Below are positions 1 through 11,484 of a stretch of DNA of 64,000 nt, one piece after another; positions within the stretch are counted from its first letter, which is position 1; every line of letters starts with the position of its first letter. The translations under genes were made by a program, and so were the position numbers. Source of the DNA: Pyrrhosoma nymphula. Taxonomy: Eukaryota; Arthropoda; Insecta; Odonata; Coenagrionidae. The stretch is from contig OY754332.1 in the NCBI GenBank assembly GCA_963573305.1, positions 142,035,977-142,099,976 on the forward strand, read 5' to 3'. Below the pieces are notes generated by a model that was not told the DNA's origin, ran no database searches, and was given only the letters and a program-made list of their open reading frames with translations.

Positions 1-1495
1 ATCAGAATGTACGACTTAAAACACAATGAATTGATGCATCCATTAATCGCTAAATTCATAAATATAAGTATTAAAAAAAGGTCGTCTACCCGCAGATCTA
101 AAAACTGCATTAGTTAGACCAATACATAAGGAGGGTTCATTTAAAGATTTGAACAACTATAGACCAATTTCTATACTCCCATCATTAAGTAAAATAGTAG
201 AACAGTACGTTGCACAAAATTTGATTGCCTTCATAAATAAATATCAAATTATTAATGAATTTCAGTTTGGTTTTCAAGAAGGAAAAGGGACAAGGGATGC
301 TTTAGAGTTTTTCTCAGACATTGTTAATTTGAACCTTGATAAAAGAAATGAAATAATTGTGACCTTTATCGACTATAGCAAGGCTTTTGATACAGTGAAT
401 ATTAAAATTCTCCTTAATATCTTATATAATATAGGCATCAGAGGCAATATTCATGAATGGTTCAAAAGTTATCTTACAGGACGACATATCATAGTTAAAC
501 TAGATGGCAATATGAGTGACAAGAAAATTATAAACTATGGTGTACCGCAAGGATCCATATTAGGTCCAATTCTCTTCACAATCTATATAAATGGAGTGTT
601 TTCGTCTATTAACCATAGTAAAATAATATTATATGCTGATGATGTAGCTTTAATTAGTGTGCACAAGGACTTTGATAAAGCACAGCAGAACATGCAAAAT
701 TACATATATTCCATTGCGCAATGGTCACATGATCACGATCTACGAATCAATAATAAGAAATCTAAAGTTTTACATATTGCTAGCAAAATAGATAGACACA
801 AATTTATAAATTTAACTATGCACGATCATGATTGTATGCACCGCAACTATCAAATATCAAACTGTAGATGTAAAAGAATGATTCAAGTAGATAAATACAA
901 TTATTTTGGTGTCATTATTGATTGTAATTTCAAATTTGGTGAGCATATATTAAAAATCAATAAAAAGCTAAGAAAAATATCTTACCAAATGTATCATATA
1001 ACAAAATATATTACCACTGACATCCAAATACAGGTTTATTATGCGTTTTTTGAATCGGTAATAAGATATGGTCTGGCAGTGTGGGGTAGCACTGCTAATA
1101 TACATAAATAAATTTTGATTAGCACCCAAAACCGAATAATAAAAACAATATTTAGATTTAAATATAATTTAGGAAGTGATGTGGGATTATCTGATGCTAA
1201 TAAGGTCTATAAAGACATATGTGTACTGCCCGTAGATAAGCTATTTGAATATGTACTCATTACTGAAAACTATTACAGTAAAAAATATAGGTTAAAAAAA
1301 GACTTAAAAGATACAATGCAATTAAGATACAAGGAATTATATGATATACCAAAATCATACACAAACTATGGTGATAGAATGTTAAGTGTGATTATACCTA
1401 TGCTTCTTAATTTTGTAAATAATAAAATACCAAATATTAGTACTTACTCACAACTGAAAAGAGACTGTAAGAATTTATTGTTGGATAAGAATTGA
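1..1495 (+). pseudogene. LINE (non-LTR) reverse transcriptase, 3' part, broken
   Basis: Encodes the reverse transcriptase of a non-LTR retrotransposon, which copies its RNA at a nicked target. The 5' end lies outside the window. Visible motifs in order: NYRPISILPSLSKI, FIDYSKAFD near 367, YGVPQGSILGPILF near 536 and the catalytic YADD at 632-643. A C-terminal thumb-like region with WG and QNRIIKTIF follows. Two lesions are seen. The frame changes in the A-run at 73-79, since the upstream part reads in frame 1 and the rest in frame 2. An in-frame TAA lies at 1109-1111, after which the same frame continues to the TGA at 1493-1495. The upstream endonuclease is not in view. The motif style fits the Jockey/CR1 group, but that clade assignment is an inference. 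Few lesions suggest a fairly young copy. Confidence 0.9.
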
Positions 1496-1596
1496 AGAAA
1501 TTGATCGTCATTCTTCATAATGTATGTAAAAGTGTAAAGTGTACAATTTATTATATCGCCACCAATGCTCTGCAATATTTTTTGTACTCACAAGCA

Positions 1597-1690
1597 CCTC
1601 CTGACGAGCCAGAGGCTCAGGAGGACTTATATTGTATTTATATTGTATTTCTGCTGTATTACTGTTTAAGAATCATTAAATATTAAACAT
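1597..1690 (+). other. LINE 3' UTR hairpin and TATTGTATT-repeat tail
   Basis: About 100 bases after the reverse transcriptase stop, CCTCCTGA at 1597-1604 pairs perfectly with TCAGGAGG at 1617-1624, leaving a 12-base loop. A short repeat built on TTATATTGTATT follows to about 1660. A stem-loop followed by a simple repeat is a common 3' end of LINEs, where the element's own enzyme recognises the RNA. The exact end of the element is not certain, because no target-site duplication can be checked without the 5' end. Confidence 0.5.
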
Positions 1691-2241
1691 ATTACCCTGC
1701 CACATGCAAGCCGTCGAGCGGTGCGTAAAAATGGTAACGGAACCATCGCTTAAGGTATGTGGGCCCCAATCAAGAGATGGATTGATCAGGGTCACACTGA
1801 AATCAAGGTCCATGATGCCAGACTATGTCACCAAATGGCAGTACAAAGTTTCGTTTAAAAGTCAGAGTTAAACAGACGAAATAAGAAATGTAAATAAAAT
1901 ATGTATGTAAGTTAGTAAGTAATGTAAATAGTACACACCCTCATTGGTTGGATTGAGGAAAGAGTGTGGGTGGAACTCCTCGTGGTGAGATCTGGGTCCT
2001 TTAAATATTATAAAATATCTAAACGTGCAAAGAGCTTCACAATTTACATTTAAATGTTAACCTGAGACCGCAAGCTGACCTCAGGTGAATATTTTCTTAA
2101 TTCATCAAAATCACCCAAAATTGAATTTTCCCCGATTTTTATTGAGCTTGCGCGATCGGAAGATATTCCCCAAACGAAAAAGTATTTTTATTATTTTACA
2201 GTACGATTTGCAAATATTTCTCAATATAGCGATAACGAATA

Positions 2242-2244
<3 letters not shown>
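1691..2244. other. No feature recognised
   Basis: AT-rich sequence between the LINE tail and the first microsatellite. It has no convincing open frame, RNA gene or repeat that I can support. A GTAAGTTAGTAAGTAATG run near 1906 is only a short imperfect repeat. Confidence 0.4.

Positions 2245-2303
<59 letters not shown>
2245..2303. repeat. (AT)n microsatellite
   Basis: Pure alternating AT of about 59 bases. It is one of three long (AT)n tracts at 2245, 2571 and 3409 that separate Penelope-related pieces, so it may be an element end or a preferred target rather than a chance microsatellite. Confidence 0.95.
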
Positions 2304-2304
<1 letters not shown>

Positions 2305-2338
2305 GAGTTCGTGGAAAATCACACACGCGATAATGTAA

Positions 2339-2567
2339 ATGGACTATGCCACAGGTGGGGCGGAATTAAATATAAACACATAAAAAAAGAACACTCACAA
2401 TATTAGTTGATATTTCGGTTGCTAGAACCTTTCTCAAAGGAAGACGGATACAGAAACTGTATCCGTCTTCCTTTGAGAAAGGTTCTAGCAACCGAAATAT
2501 CAACTAATATTGTGAGTGTTCTTTTTTTATGTGTTTATATTTAATTCCGCCCCACCTGTGGCATAGT

Positions 2568-2571
<4 letters not shown>
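2339..2571. repeat. Perfect palindrome, two facing Penelope-like ends
   Basis: Two arms, 2339-2453 and 2457-2571, are exact reverse complements over 115 bases and are separated only by AAA. Read outward from the centre, each arm carries TTGAGAA, one extra A, a hairpin GGTT/AACC, then GAAATATC. This is the same arrangement as the motif beside the GIY-YIG gene at 2691-2738. Each arm ends in CATAGTCCAT, and the right one runs directly into (AT)n. I read it as two head-to-head copies of a Penelope-like terminal repeat. A hairpin artefact of assembly or sequencing would also give a perfect palindrome and must be excluded. Confidence 0.85.

Positions 2572-2624
<53 letters not shown>
2571..2624. repeat. 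(TA)n microsatellite
   Basis: About 54 bases of alternating TA. It is shared as the boundary of the palindrome on its left and of the minus-strand Penelope-like end on its right. Confidence 0.95.
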
Positions 2625-2632
<8 letters not shown>

Positions 2633-2740
2633 CAAGAGGGTGGCCGATAAAAAATATAAACACGGAAAAAAGAACACTTACAGATAAAAACTTCCGATAT
2701 TTCGGTGAAGAGTAGCTCCACCTTTCTCAAGGTTTAAAGT
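2625..2740 (-). mobile_element. Penelope-like terminal repeat with hammerhead-like motif
   Basis: On the minus strand, downstream of the GIY-YIG gene, the sequence reads CCTTGAGAA, an extra A, the stem GGTG/CACC around an 11-base loop, then GAAATATCGG, with CC/GG able to pair across the core. It then runs into AT-rich sequence and stops at (TA)n. The order CTGANGA-like box, hairpin, GAAA matches the hammerhead core reported for Penelope-like terminal repeats, with the first C replaced by T. The family link comes from its position directly after a PLE endonuclease. Ribozyme activity is inference. Confidence 0.6.
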
Positions 2741-2920
2741 AGGAATGAAGAAAAGGAGAGAGATTGAGGTATGGGAGGGGAAAGAGGGGGAGACGAAGGT
2801 GTAAGAGGGGAAGGAGGGGAAAGAGGGAGAGAGGAAGGTGTAAGAGGGGAAGGAGGGGAAAGACGAAGAGCGGGGAGAGGGCGTGGAGGAAGCAGGGAGA
2901 GATGAGATGAGGGGGAGGGA
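2740..2920. repeat. Purine-rich tract with about 39-bp tandem repeat
   Basis: Almost pure A/G on the plus strand. A unit beginning GAAGGTGTAAGAGGGG starts at 2795 and again at 2834, a 39-base period. On the minus strand it lies between the end of the GIY-YIG reading frame and the terminal motif, so it is probably the 3' untranslated part of the Penelope-like copy. Confidence 0.7.
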
Positions 2921-2924
2921 GAAA

Positions 2925-3326
2925 CTAGTGTGATTTATTGAGTCCAGGGGGCGAGAAAGCCTGGTGGATTAAAATACAAGAAGATTCAAGATCTTTGAGC
3001 TGAAGGGGAGAGGAAGAAGGGGGAAGGGAAGCAAGTAGACCGACTTTAAAAGTGTTATTGAAAGTGGAGTTGTAGGAGGAGACGTGAATGGCGACAGGGA
3101 GAGAAACAGAGAGGGAGGGGCAATCGTTACAAGACGAGCGGTGCCCATTCATTCTAATATTGAGAGGAGTGGTGGATAAGCCAATATAGAAAGAAGGGCA
3201 GTATTGACAGAGGAGGATGTAGACAATGTTAGGCGTGGTGCAGGAGGGTGAGAGGACAGAAGGGAGGGGAAAAGCGAGGAACTTGTCCGGCAAGGGCTGG
3301 GTGATGAGGATGGGGCAAGTTTTACA
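2925..3326 (-). pseudogene. Penelope-like element GIY-YIG endonuclease, 5'-truncated
   Basis: C-terminal endonuclease domain of a Penelope-like retroelement, the enzyme that nicks target DNA. The frame opens with CKTCPIL, the cysteine pair that precedes GIY-YIG in this group. It continues with NIVYILLC and YIG (the GIY and YIG strands), then MNGHRS with the family arginine, PVAIHV, KDLESSCI with the glutamate, and ends in GLNKSH with the conserved asparagine. The domain looks complete to its stop near 2925. No in-frame ATG is seen, and a stop lies just upstream at 3336-3338. No reverse transcriptase is present; upstream the sequence turns into a plus-oriented motif and then (TA)n. This is therefore a truncated copy, possibly with an inverted 5' piece. 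The family call is firm. The domain was recognised by eye, not by a search. Confidence 0.85.
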
Positions 3327-3407
3327 TAGAAGGGCCTACATGCCCGAAACGTACAGTAAGTCTTCTCTCTTTTTACTTTTCTTTCCCCACCCCCTGTCAA
3401 GTGTTTT

Positions 3408-3408
<1 letters not shown>
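3327..3408 (+). mobile_element. Possible inverted Penelope-like end
   Basis: On the plus strand AGAAGGGC, a six-base loop, GCCCGAAACGTAC looks like the hairpin plus GAAAC part of the terminal motif, followed by pyrimidine-rich sequence that stops at (TA)n. It begins just where the minus-strand endonuclease frame breaks. Facing terminal pieces on both sides of the GIY-YIG domain would mirror the palindromes elsewhere in the window. The alternative is that this is frame-shifted coding sequence (a cysteine-containing stretch reads on the minus strand) and the motif is chance. Confidence 0.4.
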
Positions 3409-3479
<71 letters not shown>

Positions 3480-3502
3480 TTATATATATTTTATATATTA
3501 TA
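3409..3502. repeat. (TA)n microsatellite with degenerate tail
   Basis: Alternating TA to 3473, then an imperfect TATATTTATA stretch to about 3502. It is the outer right boundary of the Penelope-like locus. Confidence 0.95.
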
Positions 3503-6500
3503 AATTTTTTTGAACTGTTTGGTGGTTTGTGGGATCAAAAGATAAAGCCCTATTTACCAATTTTTTTAGTTTTCTTGTATTTACCAATCTAAACTTTTCC
3601 GCACTATAGCGACTCGAAAATATCTACTTCGGTTTTTTGCACCACCCTATTGTGTATTCCATTTATAATTGAATCTCCCTCACGAAATATCGTAATCGCC
3701 AAATAATTATCTCATATTTTTAATTTATTAACAAATACATATCTCGATTTTCAGGAAGTCCGCGTAAAGAATGAGGTATCGGGAAAATTCAACGCAATAC
3801 CACTGTATCTTCCGTAGATGAATCGCACGGTATTCAGCTCATTTGAGGAAGAGACGTTTGCGTCCATTTCCACATGAATTCACAGAAGGATTTTTCTGAA
3901 TTGTGTTTAAAGCTCCAACGGTATTTACGAAAGTAGATGACTTAAAATTTAGAAAAACATAGTCGCATGGTATTGTGTGCATGAGATTGTTTCTGCTTGA
4001 ATGGCACACGTGGAACAATTTTTTTTTAAATTTTGATACTTAATGTCAATTTGTCCGTCAATGCTTACGCTGTCACATGAGTCCAACATTAAGCCGAAGT
4101 ACAGAGCGCAATCAGTCCGTCGATGCAACAAACTTCTCTTATTTGCGTCGGATTTAATGCAGCGGAAAATACAAGAGGTATTTTTTTCTTCCCTCAAGCA
4201 AATATTATTCAGCATCTAGGTGTTGACTTGAACGCATCATAAAGCCATGCCATTCGTGATGCTATTCATTTAATATTAAACTTGTGAAAAGTAATGCACG
4301 ACTCACCTTACAGTATTCTTTGGCACGAGGAACGTCTTTTCTTCATCAATGCATTCACGTTACGTTTGCTGTAGCTACCTCACGTTGGAGATTCCCGACT
4401 GCTTTCCTGCCATTGGCTCTGGCAATAAAAACAACAATACAGTTAATCACGTGTGAATGAATGAGTATGGTGGTAATGTGTGGATCAGGTTACTGAAGGA
4501 GAATAATTAACGCCAATTGTTAAGGCAGAGGTGGGAACGCAATTATGTAATACAAATGGAGCGGCTCTAGGAGACACTGTGCCATACATATAATAGTCGC
4601 TGAGTATCTATTACCCGGTGGGCGGGGGGGGCTGCAGGCTGGGTTGAGGGGGATGGTAAGGGGAAATGGAATGGATGGTGGTAATTAGGCAGCACAAAGG
4701 AGCATTCGTAATGGACGGAGAGATATGCGGTGTGAATACGTTTCCATTCATAGCTAGGGCATAAAGGGAATATACCGGAGGAACAGGTGCCAGAAAGATT
4801 GATACCTGTCCGGAGGATTTCCGGGTCCCATCCGATGAGAGCGGAGTGAGACGTAACGATATTTCTACGGGATTATTGCGTGAAGGTTGGCTTCGCTCCG
4901 CGTAACGGCGGGGAATCAAGTCTGATCAACGAAACGAAGCACTATCGTGTTTCACTCCATACGGTAGGTATTTTTCTCGTAAACAGGAAAGTTTTGTTTG
5001 CTTCCATATACAGTTAATTTAGTGTTTCTGGGGAATATTTTTTCCATACGATGTAATTAATGTATGTTAGATAAGACGGACTATCTTCAAGGTGGTAAAA
5101 ATACTTTGAAAAAAGCAAAATAATGGATATGTAATAATAATTGTCTGAGTGTATTGACAGACTTTTCCAAAGAGCAGGAGTTATTTTTACACTTAAAAAA
5201 TAAATGTTTTTTTATATTTTCCATATTACGAAGGGAACAGTCACCACAATTACTAAGACTGACTCTCCCAGAATCTTAGTTGGGAGAGTTTTCATCAAAT
5301 ATTAAAAAACTGCGCCTTGGGTGCAATATTGTTAAACTTCATCACCATAATCGTAGGGTGACTACGCCTGGTAATCAAACTCAAATACATATGTAACGAA
5401 AAGTATATCCACTTAAAGACTCAATCTCCTTCCTTACTAGGTTTATGGAGAGTTTTAGAAGATTTGCATCGTCGTGAAACTTAGCGCGTCAACCCTCCAT
5501 AACAGTCTAAATACACGTAGAAAGTCTATCATGCCACGCATTATACGCATTTGAAATCATATCCGTAACCCAAGGAGAACGTCAATGCTTAAATGTTTAA
5601 CAAATACTACTGAAGCCATATCATAGCTTCTGACTTCGAGATGATATCGATGCCAAAAATCCAAGGTGGGAAATATATATTTTTTATTTAATCAATTTAT
5701 TGATGTTTACGTTTTTTCAACCATTCTTAGAGAAAAAATTGTTTAAAAAATGTAAATCTTCATTAAGAAAATAAAATAATGAAAACAACGGCCTTCTCAC
5801 CGGTTAAATATTCGCAAAGTTTTACGCACTGATTTCAAATACTGTTCGAGTTCACTCGTTGTTCACTGTATTCACTGTATGCTCACTCCTTCGACAAGGT
5901 ACACCAATTCGTGTCACTGATCACTTTCTTTTCTCTCGTAATGCAATAGAAAACAAAAAGGGGGGACTCTGCATCAGATGAATAATAATGTATCTGAATT
6001 CTAACTCATTCCTAAGCATTCATTTCAGTAAAATATGTAACTGTTGGACACTCTGAGAAAAACAGTCCATCCAGAAATGATACCCGTTTTTCATAGCTAC
6101 ATTTCGTAATAAACGCAGATAAGAAAGTAGAAAGATAAATCATACGGATTCTCCATGATGGAAACTAAATGTTTCTGCGATTTTCATTCCAACATGAGTG
6201 AAGCAAATAACACCGCTATTCGAACAGTGAAATACATGTACGTAAAAGTAGAGGATAATACGTGAAGCTTTCGAATACATAGCCCTGTCTAAATGGTAAA
6301 CGCTTAATTTTTAGGCAGTAGAAATTTAATTATTCAACGTGAAGAAACTAATAATTTACAATGTGCTAAAGCATAATTTAAAGCAATAGAATGGATAAAT
6401 ACGAATGCATTAAGGTTCTACGCAGAGAAATTTGAGGTTAATATTAAATAACTGGTTTATTAATAGAAAAGGAGTGATACAAGCATTCAAACAATCTATG

Positions 6501-9370
6501 AATCTTCTTTACAAGTGTCCAAATACCAACCATTAAATACTTCAGTGGTGAATCTACCTCCAAACCAAATATACCGGTGATTGATTAAATTACAAGGATT
6601 TCATCCAAAAAAGTCATCGATTAAAAGAAGTAACCAATTTTTCGAATAAAATGCCAGCACAATATCAGAGGTATCTGGCTCCAAGTATTGTACCGCTTCT
6701 AGGCATGGTACTGATTTTCACTTTAGAAATTCTGGATACAACAAACAGGATACGCGACATCGTATCGGATGAAAGACCTAATGAAAGGAATAACTAACAA
6801 ACTGTTAGCGTGGGCTTAGGTTGGACCGAGGAACGTGTAATTCGTCTTGTCTTATTTCATCTATGCACATATCACTGATTTCTATGCCAAAATCATGAGA
6901 AATACGAGAGCTGTTGCAATCGTTATGACTGGAAAATTTCATTCCTCGTTGCCACGTGAGATTTAAAATTCTGTAAAAAATTTATGAACATGTACTTGTT
7001 GCAAAAAAATTCCTTTCGTCCCTTTATGCATAAGTTTAAAATCGATGCTAGCGTAGCGAGTGAAGAAAAATATATTGTCTCTATCTGACTTCGAAACTAT
7101 TGCAAGGAAAACATATTTGACATATTTTTTGCTTTCATTAAGATTTATGTATGATGTTATTAAAATTTCAACATTAATCTGTCAAAAGTAGACCTTACCT
7201 CAAACGTGTATCAAGAGTTACGAACCAACTTGTTCACACAAATATTTTAAATGCGAATCGGATAAAATTCATTGGAAGGGAATGCAGATCTTTCACTAGC
7301 TCAAGCAAAGGATATTGGGGTTTCATACCGAGTTGGATATAAAGCTACTGAATATGTTTGCCACACGTGGTTCACTAAAGTTACCGTGTTTGAAGTTGAC
7401 GTTCGATGATCTTAATATGCTTCATATAATTCATTTAATTCCGGAATAAAAAAAGGTTTCCAATACATACCTACTCTAAAAGGACGGCTCAGAGCCACAA
7501 ATTTGACCAAGGTACGGTTATCAAGTTTTCAGAAAAAAGGTGAAAGAGTCACCAATAAATAAAAACATATAGCAGCTTTGAAAAACCTTTGAAAGCTTCC
7601 ATATATTTCAGAGCACTTTTCAGACACAACTAGCTTGTTTGTCATGATTGGCTGTTATTAAAATTCGATATTTTCTGATGATTACACTGACTAACCACGA
7701 TGGCGCTTAGTCACCTATAGCACTGAGCTACCCCAGTATTCTCTTTAGGAACCTGGAGGAAGCATCAATTATAAAATTAAGTGAATTAATGCCAAAGCAA
7801 TCAACAATTAATTGCTGTTAAAAAAAATTTACCTTGGGATAGAGATAAAATGCTTAGCCAATATAGCTGAAATAAGAAATTTCAAGTTTCTCAACGAAGG
7901 TCTTGGTGTTTGTCTTAACGACGGGGCTGAATTACGCTATTTCAGGCAAACCTGGAATGTATTTTGTGTTTTTAGAAGAAACAACAATTCAACCAGTTAA
8001 TCATTCGCACCGATTCCCAATAAAAATATTATAGCTAAAACGCAATAACCTATTTCTATAACTTCAATCAACCAAAAGAAATAGCGTCTCTCTAAGAAAA
8101 TAACATTGCCATTTCTTAAATTGCCTTAGATAAAAATATCCATAACACGACTTACGACTGATATGCAAAATTTTATTGCTATTTATTTATTTTACGCATC
8201 GATTCAATCGTGAGGAACTATGAGGTGAAGCCATTAAAGATACCATTTGCACAATCAACTATATTATTCAACAATATACAACGTTCTGATGAAGCACTCT
8301 TTGTTTGCTGACCAAATACATTGCGGGATACGGTGACACCAGCCCGGAGCAGTTTACTCTCCAAAGTGATATACGTTACAGTGAGATCTTTAGCCGTGCC
8401 CACGTTCGGAGAATGTAAATTGGGGGCCATCCACTTCAATTCAATAAAATACACACTTTTTAAAGGGTCAAAGAGTCATAAATTCTCGCGATCCAGGCCG
8501 TAAATTCACGTTCTCGAAACCTAATCTTTCTCGCTTAATGTGCGTTATAAATTCAACCACCAATTAAAGACAGCTCATCTGCACATTTCTGCTCCCGCTA
8601 CCTTATCACACCCCCCCCCCTCTCCTCTACCCCCAAACGACTCCCCTGATACACCCTCCTCACCCCCTCTCACCTCCCCTGCCCTCCTCCTCGGCAATCA
8701 TGGTCACCTCCACATCTAAAGCTATCGAGCCTTCAACATTCACCCGCATAGAGCCTGCCTTCGCATTCACACATCACTTTTTTACTTGCAAAACAATCGT
8801 TTACCATGTAGCTGAATTTTACGTGCAGCAAAAGAGGCTTAAGGATAAAATCGTTAAGGGCTGTAAAGTAGGAAATTGTCCATAAAAATTTAGTAGTAAT
8901 ACTTAGAAAGGCGACCAACAGCTGAAGTCATGGTGCTGAGAATATAAGTGGTAGGATTCTGTCATATTTATTTTCTTTGAGAATAAAGGCTGTACTTTAA
9001 GGATTTGGAAATTTAACATTAACAGTCAGTAGCTTGTAAAAAAATATAAATATTGATCTTAGGACTTAAGAGGAGCATGGAAGGAACTAGCCCATGTTTC
9101 TTTTGCTTGATGCATTTTTCTTCTATTTTCTGATACTTAAGTAGTCATTGAGGAAGGTTATCTACAGCTGAGGTCATTTGCACTATTTAGAATAGGTAAA
9201 GATTCGAGTTTTATAAATTCTGTTTTAGAACGAGAAACTCCAGCGTCAGAGTTAGCCTAGGTACTCTAAACAAAAGGCATTCAATCGTTCAATCCCAATG
9301 ATCCCAATCCCTTTGTAACCGAAGGACCCAAAAAAGTACCTAGGATGGGAATGTCATTACAAAATTTCAA
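3503..9370. other. Long AT-rich interval without a supported gene
   Basis: No frame with a recognisable domain, RNA gene or clear mobile element was found here. Small items seen: a 9-bp stem-loop at 5261-5291 (CTCTCCCA / TGGGAGAG), a G-rich patch around 4615-4640, and a polypyrimidine tract at about 8590-8695. The short open frames at 3949-4215, 4611-4919 and 8218-8454 have no family features and are best treated as chance. Confidence 0.5.
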
Positions 9371-9371
9371 C

Positions 9372-9437
9372 CACTGCTGAGATTCAAACACTCAGGATTG
9401 AAACCAGTATACTGTTTACCATACTAACCCGATCTCT
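9372..9437 (-). repeat. tRNA-like SINE remnant
   Basis: On the minus strand a box-A-like GGTTAGTATGGTAAACAG is followed about 30 bases later by GTTTGAATCTC, close to the GTTCGANTC box B of tRNA promoters. Spacing fits a tRNA-derived SINE head. The arms do not form a good cloverleaf, and body and tail cannot be delimited, so this is a decayed copy at best. Confidence 0.4.
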
Positions 9438-9439
9438 TT

Positions 9440-11097
9440 GTGATTCATTTTCACTTATTTTCTTTACAGCTTATGCCAAGAAGCATTCCCTATTTTTTTA
9501 AATTCCTTTATTTTCGTGGGAGTATCGTAGCTGAAAAATAAATAATAATATGAATGAATGCGTTTTCTATCCATGAATGCTTTATAGGCAAATAATTACT
9601 TAGATTAGAGACGAAAACCTTTGTTAACTGATTTCCTAACATGTATCAGAGTCGTTCTTTGTAATTGGAAAAACAAACTCAGGTCAGAGGCTTCTGAAAA
9701 TCATTATGGAACTAAAATTACATTTTAAGGGAGCTATTTCATTTAACTAATAAAGGGCATTGGTTCTGCTGATAAGAAAATATCCTTAAACTACCGCCAA
9801 CCTGTGGCCAATTACTTCGTCATCACCGTACGCTTGGCGTAGTCAACGCCCACTTCTGCCTCGCTATATCGCTGTCGCTATTGGATCTGATTCACTGCGA
9901 CGCAAACCCCAGCGATCAGCCATTTTTAGTAGAACGGTTAAGAAATTAAGCATTCTGACTGTGAAAATAATTAAAATACGTGATAGTGAAAAAATTTCTG
10001 TCTCATTTATTATAATATCTCTGACTAGGCAATAAAAATTTTACTTAAGATCCCCATCAAATTCCTATCGGCAGATAACAACGTCATTTGAGCATGCCGC
10101 CGTGAGGAGCTTCCTATCGCTCCATCGCATGCAATCCAGGATCTTGAAAAGGAATTTTTTTGTAGACAGCATCTTGACAGAGCTATCAAAGTGCGTATTA
10201 AAAGCGAACCAAGTACGGCATACCGCCCACTTTGCACATATGGACGTGAATTAGTTAGTTATTTGCGAGGTGAGTTTCCAGTGAAAGGAAGGATTGCGCA
10301 GGGAGTGGAGAGAAACGCTGCATTTTACCACGTCCAATTCGACGGACAGAGTACTGCACTAGAAACACTCTCCACAAAACACCCAAATTAGCATCGGGAT
10401 TTCAATGAAAAATCTCTACAACTGCCAGAGTTTGAGCCCGGTACTCTCGGGAAGGGAATCCTTGCCACCTTACTTGCCCCAACCCCCTTCTTTTTAGATT
10501 TCGCAAATTTTCCACTCCCCTCTTCCTCTGCGAGTGTTTTCTTTTTTCTTTATTGCGTATTTTCCTCGTGAGATCTACAGTAAACTTTATTTCCAGTATC
10601 AGAGGAGTTTAATATCATAAATTGCCACAACATCTGCAGCATTAATACTCGAGTAGGACTAAATCTGTCAAATACTTAGTATTTTTAAGAGAAAACAACC
10701 TCTACAGTAAATTAATGAAGCTAAACAACTGGATACACTTTTGCAACCATATGGGCAGCCAATCATAGATAGTGAAAGTAAACGATCACATTTTTATCTT
10801 ATTATTGGCGTATTCCTTGAAAGCAATAATGTTTATGTATGAAAATGAGTTTAAGAAAAAACTCAGCACACTACGTGACGAGGGGAATGATATTTCATTT
10901 AATTTATGTCATCTTCTAAATGAATGTATTATTTCTTATACCGATTCATTTGAAAAGTCATTGATTCACATGATAATGTAAAGCGTCCGATTCATGTTTA
11001 CTTTGACGAGAGGTAGGTACTGACCACTTATTTGTAATATAAGGATGTTTTTTGAGATATAGTCATCAACTAAGTTCGAAAAACATTCTTTTTTATT
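9440..11097. other. No feature recognised
   Basis: AT-rich sequence with only short open frames (for example 10025-10237 and 10191-10391) that show no family signature. No tandem repeat or inverted repeat of note was seen. Confidence 0.4.
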
Positions 11098-11484
11098 AAC
11101 ATTTATGACATAGGTAGATAGATTGTTGTTGGGGGGGCCTTCATCAGGAGCCCGGGCACTTAGACCTTTCTTGGTCCATTGTGCCAACCCCATGCCTGTC
11201 TGCCACTTGCAGACAGGGGACAAGAGCACCACGGTAGAGGTATGGAGGATTGGCCTCCCCCTGCCTCACCCCAGTACCAGGTATAGAGGATGTCCTCTCT
11301 CCAACCGGCCCGGTTTGGCCTGGCCTGGCCTCTCAGGCCTGCCGGTATAGGCATGGAGGGAGTATCATCTCTCCATCCATGCCTGGTTGAGGTATGGAGG
11401 AGGGTCACCCATCCAACCACCGTCCGGGCCCAACGTTGCTTAACTTCGGTGTTCTGATGGGAACCGGTGAACATTTATGACATA
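11098..11484 (-). mobile_element. 5S rRNA-derived SINE (SINE3 type), 5'-truncated copy
   Basis: The element at 11113-11469 lies on the minus strand between perfect 15-base direct repeats AACATTTATGACATA (11098-11112 and 11470-11484), a target-site duplication. Its 5' end is 5S rRNA sequence. The minus strand reads CACCGGTTCCCATCAG, then GTTAAGCAACGTTGGGC (the 5S box A region), then GGATGGGTGACC (box C), the internal RNA polymerase III promoter. The first 40 or so bases of the 5S head present in the copy at 46399-46782 are missing. The body has several GGTATGGAGG-like units and GC-rich self-complementary segments. The 3' end is a G-run (C-run on the minus strand) followed by a short TAGA-type repeat. 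The two copies differ at only about six positions. Confidence 0.9.

Noticed and set aside
2085..2333. Frames rich in alternating I and Y
   Set aside because: They are translations of (AT)n microsatellites, as are those near 2527 and 3226-3592.
5261..5291. Stem-loop resembling a terminator
   Set aside because: Such terminators are a bacterial feature. One 8-9 bp inverted repeat in 64 kb is not remarkable.
11123..11474. Open frames on both strands inside the 5S-derived SINE (also 46414-46705)
   Set aside because: They coincide with a non-coding RNA polymerase III-type element and are compositional.
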